A DNA stretch of 64,000 nucleotides from Bacillota bacterium (GCA_023406895.1 JAEXTV010000023.1:124001-188000), one strand, 5' to 3'. Shown: positions 51,254-60,390, counted from the stretch's first letter. Numbers and translations are program-made. Notes: a model not told the origin generated them from the letters alone.

Positions 51254-52738
51254 TTACTTCACAAACGGATTCTCCGTCTTGTAGTAGAACCCTTTGGGCT
51301 GGTTGAACGATATCTTGCCGACGCCCAGCAGCTTCATCACTTCGAATATCTGCCGGCCCACGTTACCAAAAGCCACCGCGCCGTGATGCGGATAGCCGTC
51401 TTCAATCAGCACATGGCGGTAGAACCGCTCCATCTCGGGAATGCCGAACACGCCGATGCCGCCGAAAGACTGCGTCTCCACGGGCAGCACTTCGCCGTCC
51501 GCAATGTAGCTTTGCAGCTGCGAATCGATATTGCCCTGCAGGCGGAAGAACGTGATTTTGCCCGGCGCGATATCGCCTTCGAGCGTGCCGCGTGTGATGT
51601 CGGGCTCTTTGTCCGGTTCGAGGCCGCGGTGCATAATCAGCTGGTATTTCATTGTGCCCTTCTTCAGGCGGCAGATCGGGGTGTTGCCGCAGTGGAAGCC
51701 CATGAATACCTCGTCGTCACCATAGGCCAGCTTGCCCTTTATCGACTGCTCATACATCTCGGCGGGCACTGTGTTGTTGATATCGAGCAGCGTCACCGCC
51801 GCGCCCGTCACGCAGGTGCCGATGTATTCGCTCAGCGCACCGTAGATGTCCACTTCGCACGCCACCGGGATGCCTCTGGCTGTCAGGCGCGAGTTGACGT
51901 AGCACGGCACAAACCCGAACTGCGTCTGGAACGCGGGCCAGCATTTGTTCGCAAGCGCCACATATTTGGCCGCGCCTCTGTTCTGGTCGATCCAGTCGAG
52001 CAGCGTGATTTCATACTGTGCGAGCTTGGGGAGTATGCCGGGCATGCAGTTGCCTTCGCCGAGTTCTTTTTCCATATCCGCCACAACAGCGGGAATGCGC
52101 GCATCGTCCTTGTGCGCATTGAACGCCGCAAACAGGTCGAGCTCGGAGTTTTCCTGCACGTTGATGCCGAGCTTGAAAAGCGGCGCAATCGGCGCGTTGC
52201 ACGCGAGAAAATCGAACGGACGCGGCCCGAACGTGATGATTTTAAGGCCCTTCACACCGATTATCGCGCGCGATATCGGCAGGAATTCCTGAATCAATCC
52301 CGCAATGTGCGCAGCCGTGCCCACGGGGCTTTCGGGTATATATGCGTTCACTTTACGCAGTTTTAAGTTATAGCTCGCGTTGAGCATGCCGCAGTAAGCG
52401 TCGCCGCGGCGACTCGAAAGCACATCGATATTTTCTTCGGCAGCGGCGCAGAACATCGACGGCCCGCCGAATTCCTGAGCCAGCATGGTTTCGGGGCCTT
52501 CAGGCCCGAAGTTGCCAAGAAACACGACCAGCGCATTGACGTCCTTTTCTTTGAGCTCCTCAAGCGCGCGCATGGTATCATGCTCGTTTTCAATCGTTGT
52601 TTCAATTTCAACGATGTCAATGTTCTTTTTTTCGCACGCTTCTATAACGGCTTTGCGCCTTTCGATGGACAAATCAATCGGGAAACAGTCGCGGCTGACA
52701 GCCACAATGCCCAATTTGACTTTGGGGATATTAATCAT
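51254..52738 (-). CDS. L-fucose/L-arabinose isomerase-family protein
   Basis: A 494-residue protein of the fucose/arabinose isomerase fold. N-terminal LGIVAVSRDCFPIDLSIERR, then VVFLGNFGPEGPETMLAQEFGG, later CEVDIYGALSEYIGTCVTGAAVTLLDINN (with the acidic metal-site residues) and HCGNTPIC, and the C-terminal HHGAVAFGNVGRQIFEVMKLLGV with a His pair. These proteins interconvert aldoses and ketoses with a divalent metal. ATG follows AAAGGAG. No kinase, aldolase or sugar transporter is next to it, so the sugar is unknown. Confidence 0.85.
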   Translation of the reverse strand: MINIPKVKLGIVAVSRDCFPIDLSIERRKAVIEACEKKNIDIVEIETTIENEHDTMRALEELKEKDVNALVVFLGNFGPEGPETMLAQEFGGPSMFCAAAEENIDVLSSRRGDAYCGMLNASYNLKLRKVNAYIPESPVGTAAHIAGLIQEFLPISRAIIGVKGLKIITFGPRPFDFLACNAPIAPLFKLGINVQENSELDLFAAFNAHKDDARIPAVVADMEKELGEGNCMPGILPKLAQYEITLLDWIDQNRGAAKYVALANKCWPAFQTQFGFVPCYVNSRLTARGIPVACEVDIYGALSEYIGTCVTGAAVTLLDINNTVPAEMYEQSIKGKLAYGDDEVFMGFHCGNTPICRLKKGTMKYQLIMHRGLEPDKEPDITRGTLEGDIAPGKITFFRLQGNIDSQLQSYIADGEVLPVETQSFGGIGVFGIPEMERFYRHVLIEDGYPHHGAVAFGNVGRQIFEVMKLLGVGKISFNQPKGFYYKTENPFVK

Positions 52739-52977
52739 GTTGCGTTTCTCCTTTATCGTTATTATTAAAATTGATTGCTCTGCATATTTATCGCTGAATT
52801 GTTAACATATACACTGGAATTTAGTATAACATATTCGCGACATAAGTGCGAACTCCTCCTGCATTTTTTTAACCTCTTTCATGCTTCGCACATGTCACTA
52901 TGTGCTTATTTCCCACAAAAACCAGCATAATTCTATGCAGCTTTATAAAATATTAGGAGACCGGACACACAGCTGTC

Positions 52978-53006
52978 TTGATTGACAATGCGGCAAATGG
53001 TATGAT
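52978..53006 (+). promoter_or_regulatory. Promoter of the oxidoreductase gene
   Basis: TTGATT (52978-52983), 17-base spacer, TATGAT (53001-53006), about 50 bases upstream of the start. Confidence 0.65.
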
Positions 53007-53058
53007 AGTACATATTCAGTATTTTCTTGTAACTATATATATAATAAGGACGGATACC

Positions 53059-54576
53059 ATGAGCCAGCGATCAATCAAGATTATCGGTGCGGGAATTGCG
53101 GGATTGTCGGCGGGCTGCTATGCGCAGATGAACGGGTACCAGAGCACGATTTACGAGATGCATACCATTCCCGGCGGGCTTTGCACATCGTGGCGGCGCG
53201 GTGATTACACTTTCGACGGCTGCCTCGACTGGCTGACGGGGTCTTCGCCGGATGGCATGTTCTATCCGATTTGGAATGAAGTCGGCGTTCTCGAAAAACG
53301 CAGCTTTATCAACCATGATTCATATTGTGATTATCTAAGCGAAGACGGTAAAACCATCAGGCTCTATTTTCATCCCGATAAACTCAAGCAAGAGCTGCTG
53401 CGTCTCGCTCCCGAAGACAAGGAGGGCATTGACGAGCTCTGCGGGCTCATTCGCACCTTCATCGGCTTTAAGCCGTACGTTCAAAAACCGCAGGAGCTGT
53501 TCAGCGCTCTCGATTACATGAAGATGATGCCTGATATGATGGTTCATCTGAAACAGTACCGCGCTTTCTTGAAATACGGGAAGATCTCAATGCGTGAATT
53601 CGGCGCAAAGATGAGGAGCCCGCTCTTAAAATCCATGCTCGAACATATCTGGGGAGAGAGCTTCCCCGTCTCACTGTTTGCCGCCACCATGGCCTGGTGC
53701 GCCGCGGGAACAGCCGGCTACCCCGAGGGCGGTTCGCTTAAAGTTGCGCTGGCGATGGAAAAACGGTATATAGCGCTAGGCGGCCATATTGAGTACAAGA
53801 GCCGTGTGGAAGAGATTCTCACAGAAAACGGCAAAGCCGCAGGCGTGAGGCTCGCAGACGGAACGGAGCACCGTGCGGATGTTGTCATATCGGCGGCAGA
53901 CGGATACACAACGCTGAACCGTATGCTGGGCGGGCGGTTCACATCACAAGCGGTTCAAGAGTGGTACGAAACGAACCCGACCTTCCCTCCGTATGTGCAG
54001 GTTTCTCTCGGCGTCGCGCGCGATATGGGCGGAGGGCCGAAGCTCACACACAGGCGGCTCAGAACCCCGATCACGGCGGCAGGCGTTCCTGTTCCGTATC
54101 TCATCATTCAAAATTATGCGTGTGATAAAACACTGGCACCTGCGGGCAAAACGCCGCTTGCTGTGCGTTTCTTCACGGATTATGACTATTGGATGCAGCT
54201 GTACGCAGACATAAAGCGGTACAAAGCCGAGAAGGACAAGCTCGCCCAAGATGTGATCAGCGAGCTCGCTAAGCTCTATCCCGGCATCGAGAGAGACATC
54301 GACGTGATCGATGTCGCCACCCCCGCCACCTACGTGCGCTATACAGGCACATGGAAGGGCGCAACGATGAGTTGGCTTCCGACCACGGCCAACTTTAACA
54401 AGAGCATCGGCAAAACGCTGCCGGGCCTTGCGGGGTTTTATATGTGCGGCCAATGGCTTGTGCCGGGCGGCGGCGTGCCCAACGCGCTCAAAACCGGCCG
54501 TGACGTGGTGCAGCTGATCTGCAAGGATGATAAAAAGCGTTTTGTGACGATGAAAGCGCAGAATAGCAAAATCTAG
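53059..54576 (+). CDS. Phytoene-desaturase-like FAD-dependent oxidoreductase
   Basis: Start at ATG 53059 after AAGGACGG; 505 residues. FAD-binding Rossmann motif IKIIGAGIAGLSAGCYAQMNG with the E of IYEMH, then the CrtI/NAD(P)-binding-8-type GGLCTSW loop and the C-terminal GFYMCGQWLVPGGGVPNALKTGRDV. This subgroup (COG1233) includes carotenoid desaturases/isomerases and other lipid-modifying enzymes. No prenyl-transferase or other carotenoid gene is near, so the actual substrate is open. The gene is alone; it converges with the lipoprotein gene across a shared hairpin. Confidence 0.88.
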   Translation: MSQRSIKIIGAGIAGLSAGCYAQMNGYQSTIYEMHTIPGGLCTSWRRGDYTFDGCLDWLTGSSPDGMFYPIWNEVGVLEKRSFINHDSYCDYLSEDGKTIRLYFHPDKLKQELLRLAPEDKEGIDELCGLIRTFIGFKPYVQKPQELFSALDYMKMMPDMMVHLKQYRAFLKYGKISMREFGAKMRSPLLKSMLEHIWGESFPVSLFAATMAWCAAGTAGYPEGGSLKVALAMEKRYIALGGHIEYKSRVEEILTENGKAAGVRLADGTEHRADVVISAADGYTTLNRMLGGRFTSQAVQEWYETNPTFPPYVQVSLGVARDMGGGPKLTHRRLRTPITAAGVPVPYLIIQNYACDKTLAPAGKTPLAVRFFTDYDYWMQLYADIKRYKAEKDKLAQDVISELAKLYPGIERDIDVIDVATPATYVRYTGTWKGATMSWLPTTANFNKSIGKTLPGLAGFYMCGQWLVPGGGVPNALKTGRDVVQLICKDDKKRFVTMKAQNSKI

Positions 54577-54641
54577 CCGTGATGCGCATCAGAACAACCC
54601 AAATGGATTAAGAAATCGCTTAAGTTCTTCTTCTCCAATAG

Positions 54642-54672
54642 AAAAAAGCCTGCAGTGTTTACGCTGCAGGCT
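54642..54672 (-). terminator. Terminator of the repeat lipoprotein gene
   Basis: AGCCTGCAG-loop-CTGCAGGCT followed on the minus strand by TTTTTTCT. It probably also slows transcription from the converging oxidoreductase gene. Confidence 0.85.
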
Positions 54673-54692
54673 CTGTTGTCCCCAAAAACTCA

Positions 54693-55715
54693 CTATTGTC
54701 TTTTCAATAACGCGGTATCATTGCCGTTGCTGGCCATCGTCAGGTATTGCCCGTCCGTGGTCAGGAACACCTTTGTGGCCGAAAAGTCCAGATCCGGAAT
54801 CTTCTCCGCTGCCCATGTGGCTCCGCCGTCAGCCGTTGTAAGGCACCACGCGATAAATCCGCCTTCAGAATACATGCCGGTCAGTACAATTGTGCCGTTT
54901 GTCTCATCGGTAAAGCTGATATCCGCTGCTGCGATATTGCTTTTCCCGAGCTTAGGCTGCTTCTGCATATCAACAATGCCGTAGTCCTTGAGCCCCAAAT
55001 CCTGCCCGCTCCATGTGGCCCCGCCGTCCGCGGTGATATAAAGCTGCCCTTCGCGGGTCAGCAGGTATCCGTCCTGCGCGGTACGCAGGCTGATCGCCGC
55101 GATGCTCTCGGCCCCATCAGGCAGCGCCATTTCGGTCCATGTCGCCGCGCCATCCGTCGTGGACGCAAACCTTGACTGCGTGGCTATCCAGCCCGTGGTG
55201 TCATCGACAAAATCGATATTCGAGGGCATACCGCCCAAACTTATATCGCTGGCTGCGTCCCATGTTTTTCCTCCGTCATGGCTCACGCGCACATTGTAGC
55301 CGTTTCCGGCTGCCCACACGAGGTTCTCATCGATAATATCGAGACAGAACAGACACATTGAGCTGTTTTCACCTTCGGGCCAAGTCTGCCCCGCGTCAAT
55401 GGTATAGTGAACTTCGCCGCTGAATCCGACAGTAAAACCGATGTCTTCGTTCAAAAACCCTGCGATATTGACGGGGTGCTCAATCTTGCTGTTGTGCACA
55501 ATGGCCCACATTGACTGCTCAGCAGTCGTCTCCTGTCCCGATGCGTCTTGAGACGGCGCGGCGGAATCTTCAGCCTCTTGAGACGCTGCAGCGCTTGGCT
55601 GATCATTCCCGTTGGATTGTGTTTGCTCTGTGGCAGGTGTCGCGGTGCACCCGGCCGTTAAGGTAATTGCCGCCAAGAGAAGCACCGTTATCGCAAATGG
55701 TATAAATCGTTTCAT
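54693..55715 (-). CDS. Lipoprotein with YCF48/BNR-like repeats
   Basis: A 340-residue lipoprotein; ATG 55715 after AGGAGG. The lipobox is LTAGC, followed by a Gln/Ser/Ala-rich linker of about 70 residues. The rest carries five to six repeats with the S/T-x-D-G-G-x-T-W motif (VSHDGGKTWDA, STTDGAATWTE, ITADGGATWSG, TTADGGATWAA), a beta-propeller of the YCF48/photosystem-assembly or BNR kind. In non-phototrophs such proteins bind or monitor extracellular ligands; no catalytic role is evident. It is preceded by an AraC regulator on the same strand with about 90 bases between. Confidence 0.88.
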   Translation of the reverse strand: MKRFIPFAITVLLLAAITLTAGCTATPATEQTQSNGNDQPSAAASQEAEDSAAPSQDASGQETTAEQSMWAIVHNSKIEHPVNIAGFLNEDIGFTVGFSGEVHYTIDAGQTWPEGENSSMCLFCLDIIDENLVWAAGNGYNVRVSHDGGKTWDAASDISLGGMPSNIDFVDDTTGWIATQSRFASTTDGAATWTEMALPDGAESIAAISLRTAQDGYLLTREGQLYITADGGATWSGQDLGLKDYGIVDMQKQPKLGKSNIAAADISFTDETNGTIVLTGMYSEGGFIAWCLTTADGGATWAAEKIPDLDFSATKVFLTTDGQYLTMASNGNDTALLKRQ

Positions 55716-55805
55716 AACAAAACCTCCTTTTTTCCTTATTGTAATTTTCGGAAGAAGGAGAATGAACTGCGAATCGGAAGAGAAAAACTGCAAATCGGAA
55801 AAATA

Positions 55806-56708
55806 TCAGGCTTTTTCGAACCGGTTTCTGTATTCGGACGGCGGACAGCCGACGTATTTCTTAAAAGACCGAAGAAAGTGGGCGTCATCCCTGTATCCGG
55901 CTCGTTCCATGATTTCCCTCACCGGAAGATACGTTTTTCTTAAGAATGAGCAGGCTACCTGCACGCGGATGTTGTTGACATAATCCGTCACAGTGGTTCC
56001 CATCACGGCTTTGAATTTTTGGTTCAAGGTTGTTTTGTTGGTATGAAATTGTTTTGTGACAGTGTCCATGGTGACTTTTTCGAGGTAATTCAAATGCAGC
56101 CAATCCACAATCTCGATAATTTCATCGGTCATTTTCCCGTAACAAACCTTGTCATGAGCGCTGTCTTCATCATAAATGGCGTTTATTAGCATCAGCAGTT
56201 CAATAAAATAAGAGCGGCTTCGGCAGGGCCAAAAATCATCCTTTTGTTCAGTAAGCTCTTTGTCTGCCACGCCGATCAGATGCCCCACTCTCTCCGCCAT
56301 GTAACGGTTGACGGAGCACGCGCCGATAAACGCGCCGGAGCGCTCAAAAAACGGCCGGAAGAACCAAACGTCCTGATTCAATGTACCTTTCCATACCTCA
56401 AGATTTTCGAACGTGACATACCGTTCAAAGCACGTCGGATCAAAATACATAATGTCCAAACTCATACCGGTGGTATTATGCAGCTCAACTTGATCGCGCT
56501 CGTTAAGGCAAAGCACAGCAGGGCTGGTGACAATTTGGCTGGCGGCTGCGTTTGTCAATATTCCGGAACCGGTTTTAATCAAAACAATTCGGTATCTTTC
56601 GTTTAAACAATCGTTACGCAGCCGTGCGACATCTCTCTCACAGCAGATCTTGATCTCAAAGCCGGGATATATGTCCCGGCCGACAGTGGAAAACCGTGTG
56701 TCGGCCAT
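55806..56708 (-). CDS. AraC-family regulator
   Basis: A 300-residue protein; ATG 56708 after GGAGG. The C-terminal 100 residues hold two helix-turn-helix motifs (EKVTMDTVTKQFHTNKTTLNQKF and LPVREIMERAGYRDDAHFLRSFKKYVG) ending in PSEYRNRF, the family mark. The N-terminal 190 residues are a cupin-like sensor domain with several cysteines. It lies upstream of the repeat lipoprotein and may control it. Confidence 0.9.
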   Translation of the reverse strand: MADTRFSTVGRDIYPGFEIKICCERDVARLRNDCLNERYRIVLIKTGSGILTNAAASQIVTSPAVLCLNERDQVELHNTTGMSLDIMYFDPTCFERYVTFENLEVWKGTLNQDVWFFRPFFERSGAFIGACSVNRYMAERVGHLIGVADKELTEQKDDFWPCRSRSYFIELLMLINAIYDEDSAHDKVCYGKMTDEIIEIVDWLHLNYLEKVTMDTVTKQFHTNKTTLNQKFKAVMGTTVTDYVNNIRVQVACSFLRKTYLPVREIMERAGYRDDAHFLRSFKKYVGCPPSEYRNRFEKA

Positions 56709-56912
56709 TGTTTCCTCCCATACAAGAATGAAAACAGGTTAATAAGTTAAAGAATTTACACAGCAAGGTTATGGCAATAACCGTTTGAAAAAAAGCAGAG
56801 GCATTGATATCTGCATGACAGAAGCGTACCATCCTGCTCCCTAAAATGCAATGTTTTCGTAGCGTTTCGTAGAAACAGCAATACAATCGGATATAAAAGG
56901 TTTGCTTATTTT

Positions 56913-56939
56913 TAAAAAAAAACCGCAAAAAAGCTGCGG
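56913..56939 (-). terminator. Terminator of the agr operon
   Basis: Minus strand CCGCA-loop-TGCGG followed by TTTTTTTTT. It lies about 130 bases after the agrB stop. No gene is supported in 56709-57067. Confidence 0.65.
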
Positions 56940-57067
56940 AAGATAAAGAATTGGGAGATAGGATTAATTATCAAATTATTCATTTTATCTGAAGTCAAAC
57001 CAATCGCAGACGCGGTGATACACGGTTTGATTCATTGCGCGCATGCATACATTAAAAGTTCCCGTGC

Positions 57068-57673
57068 TTATTTGGCATTCGCATCTGACGCAACAGACTT
57101 TTTGCTCTCGCGGGGCTGTATGGCGTTCTTCACAGCTCCCGCAATCACCATGATTGACAGACTTGCGTGAGTGACCGCAATGCACTTGGCGGCCTCATTA
57201 AGTCCAAACACTATTAAAATCACGACGGCGGACAGTTCAACTGCCAGCATCATAATCGTGCGTTTCTTAAATATTTTCCGCTCCGCCTCATCAAAAGGCT
57301 TGTTCTTATCCTCAACAGGGGCTAAGAACAATATGATGAGTGTAGAAACGGCAATGACCAAAATCACCATAAGATCCGGACACGTTAAGAGCTTGATGAT
57401 CAGCAGAACAAGCCCGGCGTGAAGGATTGTACAGATAAAACAAAGCCATTGCCTGTTGGCATGAATGCCTCCTGATGATAAGCGAAGCGGCGTATAAGAA
57501 AAAATAAACAGCACGCTTTGCCACCACATTCCCCAAACGATGCCGATAACCAGCACAGAGAATGTCTGCAGCAACATTATCACGCCCTGTTTTAAACCAT
57601 AAGAATAAATTTCCTGGTCTTCTTCATCAATCGTTTTGTTTGCGATAAGATAGCTTGTGACTTTGCCGGCCAT
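57068..57673 (-). CDS. agrB: AgrB, processing protease of the autoinducing peptide
   Basis: A 201-residue membrane protease of the AgrB family. The active-site pair is His71 (SSGGIHAN) and Cys78 (RQWLCF), spaced seven residues as in the Staphylococcus protein (His77, Cys84). Several transmembrane helices follow. It cleaves the C-terminal tail of AgrD and helps form the thiolactone ring. It starts three bases after the agrD stop; no good ribosome site is present, so coupling to agrD is likely. The tail after about residue 185 is hydrophilic. Confidence 0.95.
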   Translation of the reverse strand: MAGKVTSYLIANKTIDEEDQEIYSYGLKQGVIMLLQTFSVLVIGIVWGMWWQSVLFIFSYTPLRLSSGGIHANRQWLCFICTILHAGLVLLIIKLLTCPDLMVILVIAVSTLIILFLAPVEDKNKPFDEAERKIFKKRTIMMLAVELSAVVILIVFGLNEAAKCIAVTHASLSIMVIAGAVKNAIQPRESKKSVASDANAK

Positions 57674-57676
57674 TTT

Positions 57677-57808
57677 TTAGAATCGACGAAGTTTTTTGAT
57701 GCCTTCAGGCATTTTGGGCTGATGCCACCAAATAATACAGGCAGTATTCACGCTCATCTTTGCCGTAAGCAGCCCAAAGCCCGCAATGATTTTACTGAAT
57801 TTTTTCAT
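57677..57808 (-). CDS. agrD: AgrD, autoinducing-peptide precursor
   Basis: A 43-codon gene with the three parts of AgrD: amphipathic N-terminal leader (MKKFSKIIAGFGLLTAK), core with one cysteine (NTACIIWW) and a charged tail HQPKMPEGIKKLRRF. In clostridial AgrD proteins the thiolactone ring runs from the Cys to the residue before HQP, so the predicted ring is C-I-I-W-W. GAGGAGG precedes the ATG. It lies directly before agrB. It is too short for length-based gene calling. Confidence 0.92.
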   Translation of the reverse strand: MKKFSKIIAGFGLLTAKMSVNTACIIWWHQPKMPEGIKKLRRF

Positions 57809-57839
57809 GGTTTATTACCTCCTCTATTATTTAAGCAGC

Positions 57840-57845
57840 ATCATA
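57840..57845 (-). promoter_or_regulatory. agrD -10 box
   Basis: Minus strand TATGAT. At 17 bases upstream there is no -35 consensus (AGCCAT), which fits a promoter that needs an activator bound at the repeats 57868-57903. Confidence 0.55.
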
Positions 57846-57867
57846 GCACATTAAAATGAAAAATGGC

Positions 57868-57903
57868 TAAAAACGTCACGAAACAACGTAAAAATGTCAT
57901 GAA
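57868..57903. promoter_or_regulatory. Tandem LytTR (AgrA) boxes before agrD
   Basis: Direct repeats TAAAAACGTCACGAA (57868-57882) and TAAAAATGTCATGAA (57889-57903), with two mismatches in 15 and a period of 21 bases, two helical turns. This spacing is what LytTR-domain regulators bind. They lie right after the agrC stop and before the weak -10 of agrD. Confidence 0.75.
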
Positions 57904-57905
57904 TA

Positions 57906-59174
57906 CTATTTGTTGATCATGGATATTTCAACAATAAAGTCTTTTTCATATGAAATATGAATTGTGCCGTTGTATTTGCGTACAATCGTTTCCACATTAA
58001 GCAGGCCGTAGCCATGGTCCTTTTGGCGTCTCTTTGTGGTGAGAAACCGTCCGTTGCTTCTTAGAACCGTATGGTAATACGGATTCTCAATCACGATGAC
58101 CAGCAGACCATTGATGCTGCCGATCGTAAAATGGATGCATCTGTTTTCTATATGCTTATTGTTGACGGCTTCTATCGCATTGTCAAAAAGATTCCCAATG
58201 ATGCTGATATAATCCTGAGGCGATATTTGTATGCCTTCTTTAATCTGAATGGAGGCGTTCACCTTTATATCAAGCTCGTGGGCACAGCTCACTTTAAAAT
58301 TGATGATGCTGTCGAGCTCGGCAATATTGGTATTTGAGACCTTTTCTATGCTGTTCATCTTTTTTGAAATGCTTTGTATATAGCTTTGCGCTTTGGCAGT
58401 ATCTCCTCTTATGATGAGCGTCTGAATGGTGTTTAAATGATTTGCCATATCATGCTTTATAAACCTGATATCATTCTGAGCCTTATTCACAATTGTCAGT
58501 TCGTTTAAATAAGAATCCGATTTCATCTCCAAAAGCTTCTTTTGCTCTTTTTCGTAGTACTCTTTAGATGTGATATTGACGAAGTTGAATATGAAAATAC
58601 ATATCACAAACAACGATGTAATGCTGATCAGTTCGAGCACCATATTATCATATTGCAGGGTCATCAGAACGTAGGTAAGAACCAAAATGCCGATTGCGAC
58701 CACAAAGACGCTTAGAACTTGCTTGACTGTCATTCTCATTCTGTTTTTTAAGTCGAGCCTTCGCAGTATGGTGCCGCACAAAATAAGCGACAGCAGCTTG
58801 GATATCGCCATGCCCCAAATCACCGACATCTGCGCTGTTCTGGGATGCGGCAAATCGAGCATGTTGTACACCATCACCACAATGCTTTCAATCGCCGCCA
58901 TAAACACAAAAAATAACAGGGCCACAATGATGCGTTTTGTGATGGATGCTTCATAGTTGAATGTCATCACGAACATGAGCGCGATATTGCAAATAATATT
59001 CAGCAACGGTGTATCGAACAGCAGATAAATCAAGCTGGATACAACAAAATAGCCAAGAAACGTTAAACAGTAGGCGGCCAGAGCACTCTTGCGTTTTCCG
59101 AGGGTCAGCGAAAATGCATAGAGAATGATATATGTCGAAAAGCCATTGATAATCAAATAGAATGCCTCGAACAA
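57906..59174 (-). CDS. agrC: AgrC-type sensor histidine kinase
   Basis: A 422-residue membrane kinase. Six to seven transmembrane helices (residues 1-200) as in AgrC, a coiled linker, the phosphoacceptor region FIKHDMANHLN (His241) and an HATPase_c_5-type domain with NLFDNAIEAV and KDHGYGLLNVETIVRKYNG. Start is TTG 59174 behind AAGGAG; the ribosome site overlaps the end of agrA, one base before. It senses the AgrD-derived peptide and phosphorylates AgrA. Confidence 0.95.
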   Translation of the reverse strand: MFEAFYLIINGFSTYIILYAFSLTLGKRKSALAAYCLTFLGYFVVSSLIYLLFDTPLLNIICNIALMFVMTFNYEASITKRIIVALLFFVFMAAIESIVVMVYNMLDLPHPRTAQMSVIWGMAISKLLSLILCGTILRRLDLKNRMRMTVKQVLSVFVVAIGILVLTYVLMTLQYDNMVLELISITSLFVICIFIFNFVNITSKEYYEKEQKKLLEMKSDSYLNELTIVNKAQNDIRFIKHDMANHLNTIQTLIIRGDTAKAQSYIQSISKKMNSIEKVSNTNIAELDSIINFKVSCAHELDIKVNASIQIKEGIQISPQDYISIIGNLFDNAIEAVNNKHIENRCIHFTIGSINGLLVIVIENPYYHTVLRSNGRFLTTKRRQKDHGYGLLNVETIVRKYNGTIHISYEKDFIVEISMINK

Positions 59175-59175
59175 G

Positions 59176-59901
59176 TTATGTCTCCTTCAGCTTTGAGAGT
59201 GTGATCTTTGTGAGTGCTTCCATCACTTCCGCGCGTTTATTTTGGCTGATGTTCAGCTCATGGCCATTTTTCATTCTGATTGAGGTGTACTTGTATTGAT
59301 CGATTTGTGTTGCGTTGATTAAAAATGACCGATGAATCTGGATAAAGTTTCGCAGGTTCATTTCAGCCACATCGGACAACGTTCCATAATAGTCTTCACT
59401 TGTTGTTGAGGTCACGATTCTGACTTTTCTCAGCATGCTTTCAAAGTACTGAATATCAGACAAGTAAACCGAAACGTTGTAGTGGCCGCTTTTATATACG
59501 AATACGCCGCGCTCTTCTTCGATGAGCGCAATCGTCTTTTTGAGCACTTTTTCAACTTTTTCTTTGCTGACCGGCTTGACGATGAAATTGACCGGCCTTG
59601 CATCAAAGGCTTCAAACACATAGTCTTTGATCGCCGAAACAAATATGATTTTCGTCTTGTTATCGTGAAAATAATTGCGGATGGCTTTTCCGGTTTGTAT
59701 GCCGTTTATTTTTTTCATGCGGACGTCAAGAAAAATAATATCATAATTGTTCGACTCGGAGATATTTTTAAGCAGCGACTCACCAGTGCCGAAAGTGAAA
59801 ATTTTATACTCATATTGAATAGACTCCAAAAGACCCTGAATGATTGATTTGAGTTCTTTGCATATAAGGGCTTCGTCATCACAAATGGCAATTTTCAACA
59901 T
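59176..59901 (-). CDS. agrA: AgrA-type LytTR response regulator
   Basis: A 241-residue regulator: receiver domain with Asp8-Asp9, phosphoacceptor Asp59 (IIFLDVRM) and Lys in NFIVKPVS; then a LytTR DNA-binding domain (about 135-235) with FIQIHRSFLINATQI. It is the first gene of agrA-agrC-agrD-agrB. The unusual order (regulator first, then kinase, precursor, protease) is seen in some clostridia, unlike agrBDCA of staphylococci. It probably binds the repeats before agrD. Confidence 0.95.
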   Translation of the reverse strand: MLKIAICDDEALICKELKSIIQGLLESIQYEYKIFTFGTGESLLKNISESNNYDIIFLDVRMKKINGIQTGKAIRNYFHDNKTKIIFVSAIKDYVFEAFDARPVNFIVKPVSKEKVEKVLKKTIALIEEERGVFVYKSGHYNVSVYLSDIQYFESMLRKVRIVTSTTSEDYYGTLSDVAEMNLRNFIQIHRSFLINATQIDQYKYTSIRMKNGHELNISQNKRAEVMEALTKITLSKLKET

Positions 59902-59946
59902 GATTTACTGCTCCATTGATGTCTTATATTTATATAGTTATATTAT

Positions 59947-59976
59947 ATCATATACACGTTTCTTTCTATTTTTCAA
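59947..59976 (-). promoter_or_regulatory. agrA promoter
   Basis: Minus strand TTGAAA (complement of 59971-59976), 18-base spacer, TATGAT (complement of 59947-59952). Confidence 0.6.
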
Positions 59977-60089
59977 GTAAATATGACATTTTCCTTCCTG
60001 TTACAGCAGCAAACCGACAACGCTTGTAAAACCACCAATTGCGCAAACAGTGTTTTAATGTGGTTGGATACTTGACCGAACAGGTCTGA

Positions 60090-60330
60090 CGATAATCCAC
60101 ATGAGTGGATTAAGGGCTGTCATCGATAGATGGCTGGGAAAGAAAATGGCTGATATTCAGTCATTCCCACCGGTACTTTGATCCAAACTTTAGGTCCATC
60201 CCATCAGATAGTCATTAGACTACCGCGAAGGGATTGAACGAGAGGCTCTTTAGGCAGTATCGACAGCCTGTCAACCTAAAGCGTCAGTAGTTGGCAGAAC
60301 CGTGGTTTATTTGGTTCTGTCCGCTTTCGC
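60090..60330. repeat. Decayed palindromic repeat with extra hairpins
   Basis: GTGGATTAAGGGCTGTCATCGATAGATGGCTGGGAAAG aligns with the copy at 42018-42056. Further hairpins are AATCCAC-ATGA-GTGGATT (60106-60123 region), CTTTAGG/CCTAAAG and GGCAGAACC/GGTTCTGTCC. The 59902-60440 gap holds no gene. Confidence 0.5.
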
Positions 60331-60354
60331 TCCTAAAACTCACACAAAAATGTA

Positions 60355-60390
60355 TATAAAAAAGGAAGCGCATGTTGGAGACGCTTCCTT
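60355..60390 (-). terminator. Terminator of the acyl-CoA ligase operon
   Basis: Minus strand GGAAGCG-loop-CGCTTCC followed by TTTTTTT, about 50 bases after the stop. Confidence 0.85.

Noticed and set aside
51143..52366. 407-codon plus-strand frame
   Set aside because: Antisense to the isomerase-like gene, with no ribosome site and a His/Arg-rich composition typical of shadow frames.
56656..56928. 90-codon minus-strand frame upstream of the AraC gene
   Set aside because: No ribosome site, low-complexity Phe/His-rich product, and overlap with the AraC start region.
60060..60330. Structured RNA or riboswitch in the gap after agrA
   Set aside because: The hairpins match the decayed intergenic repeat family and show no known riboswitch core.
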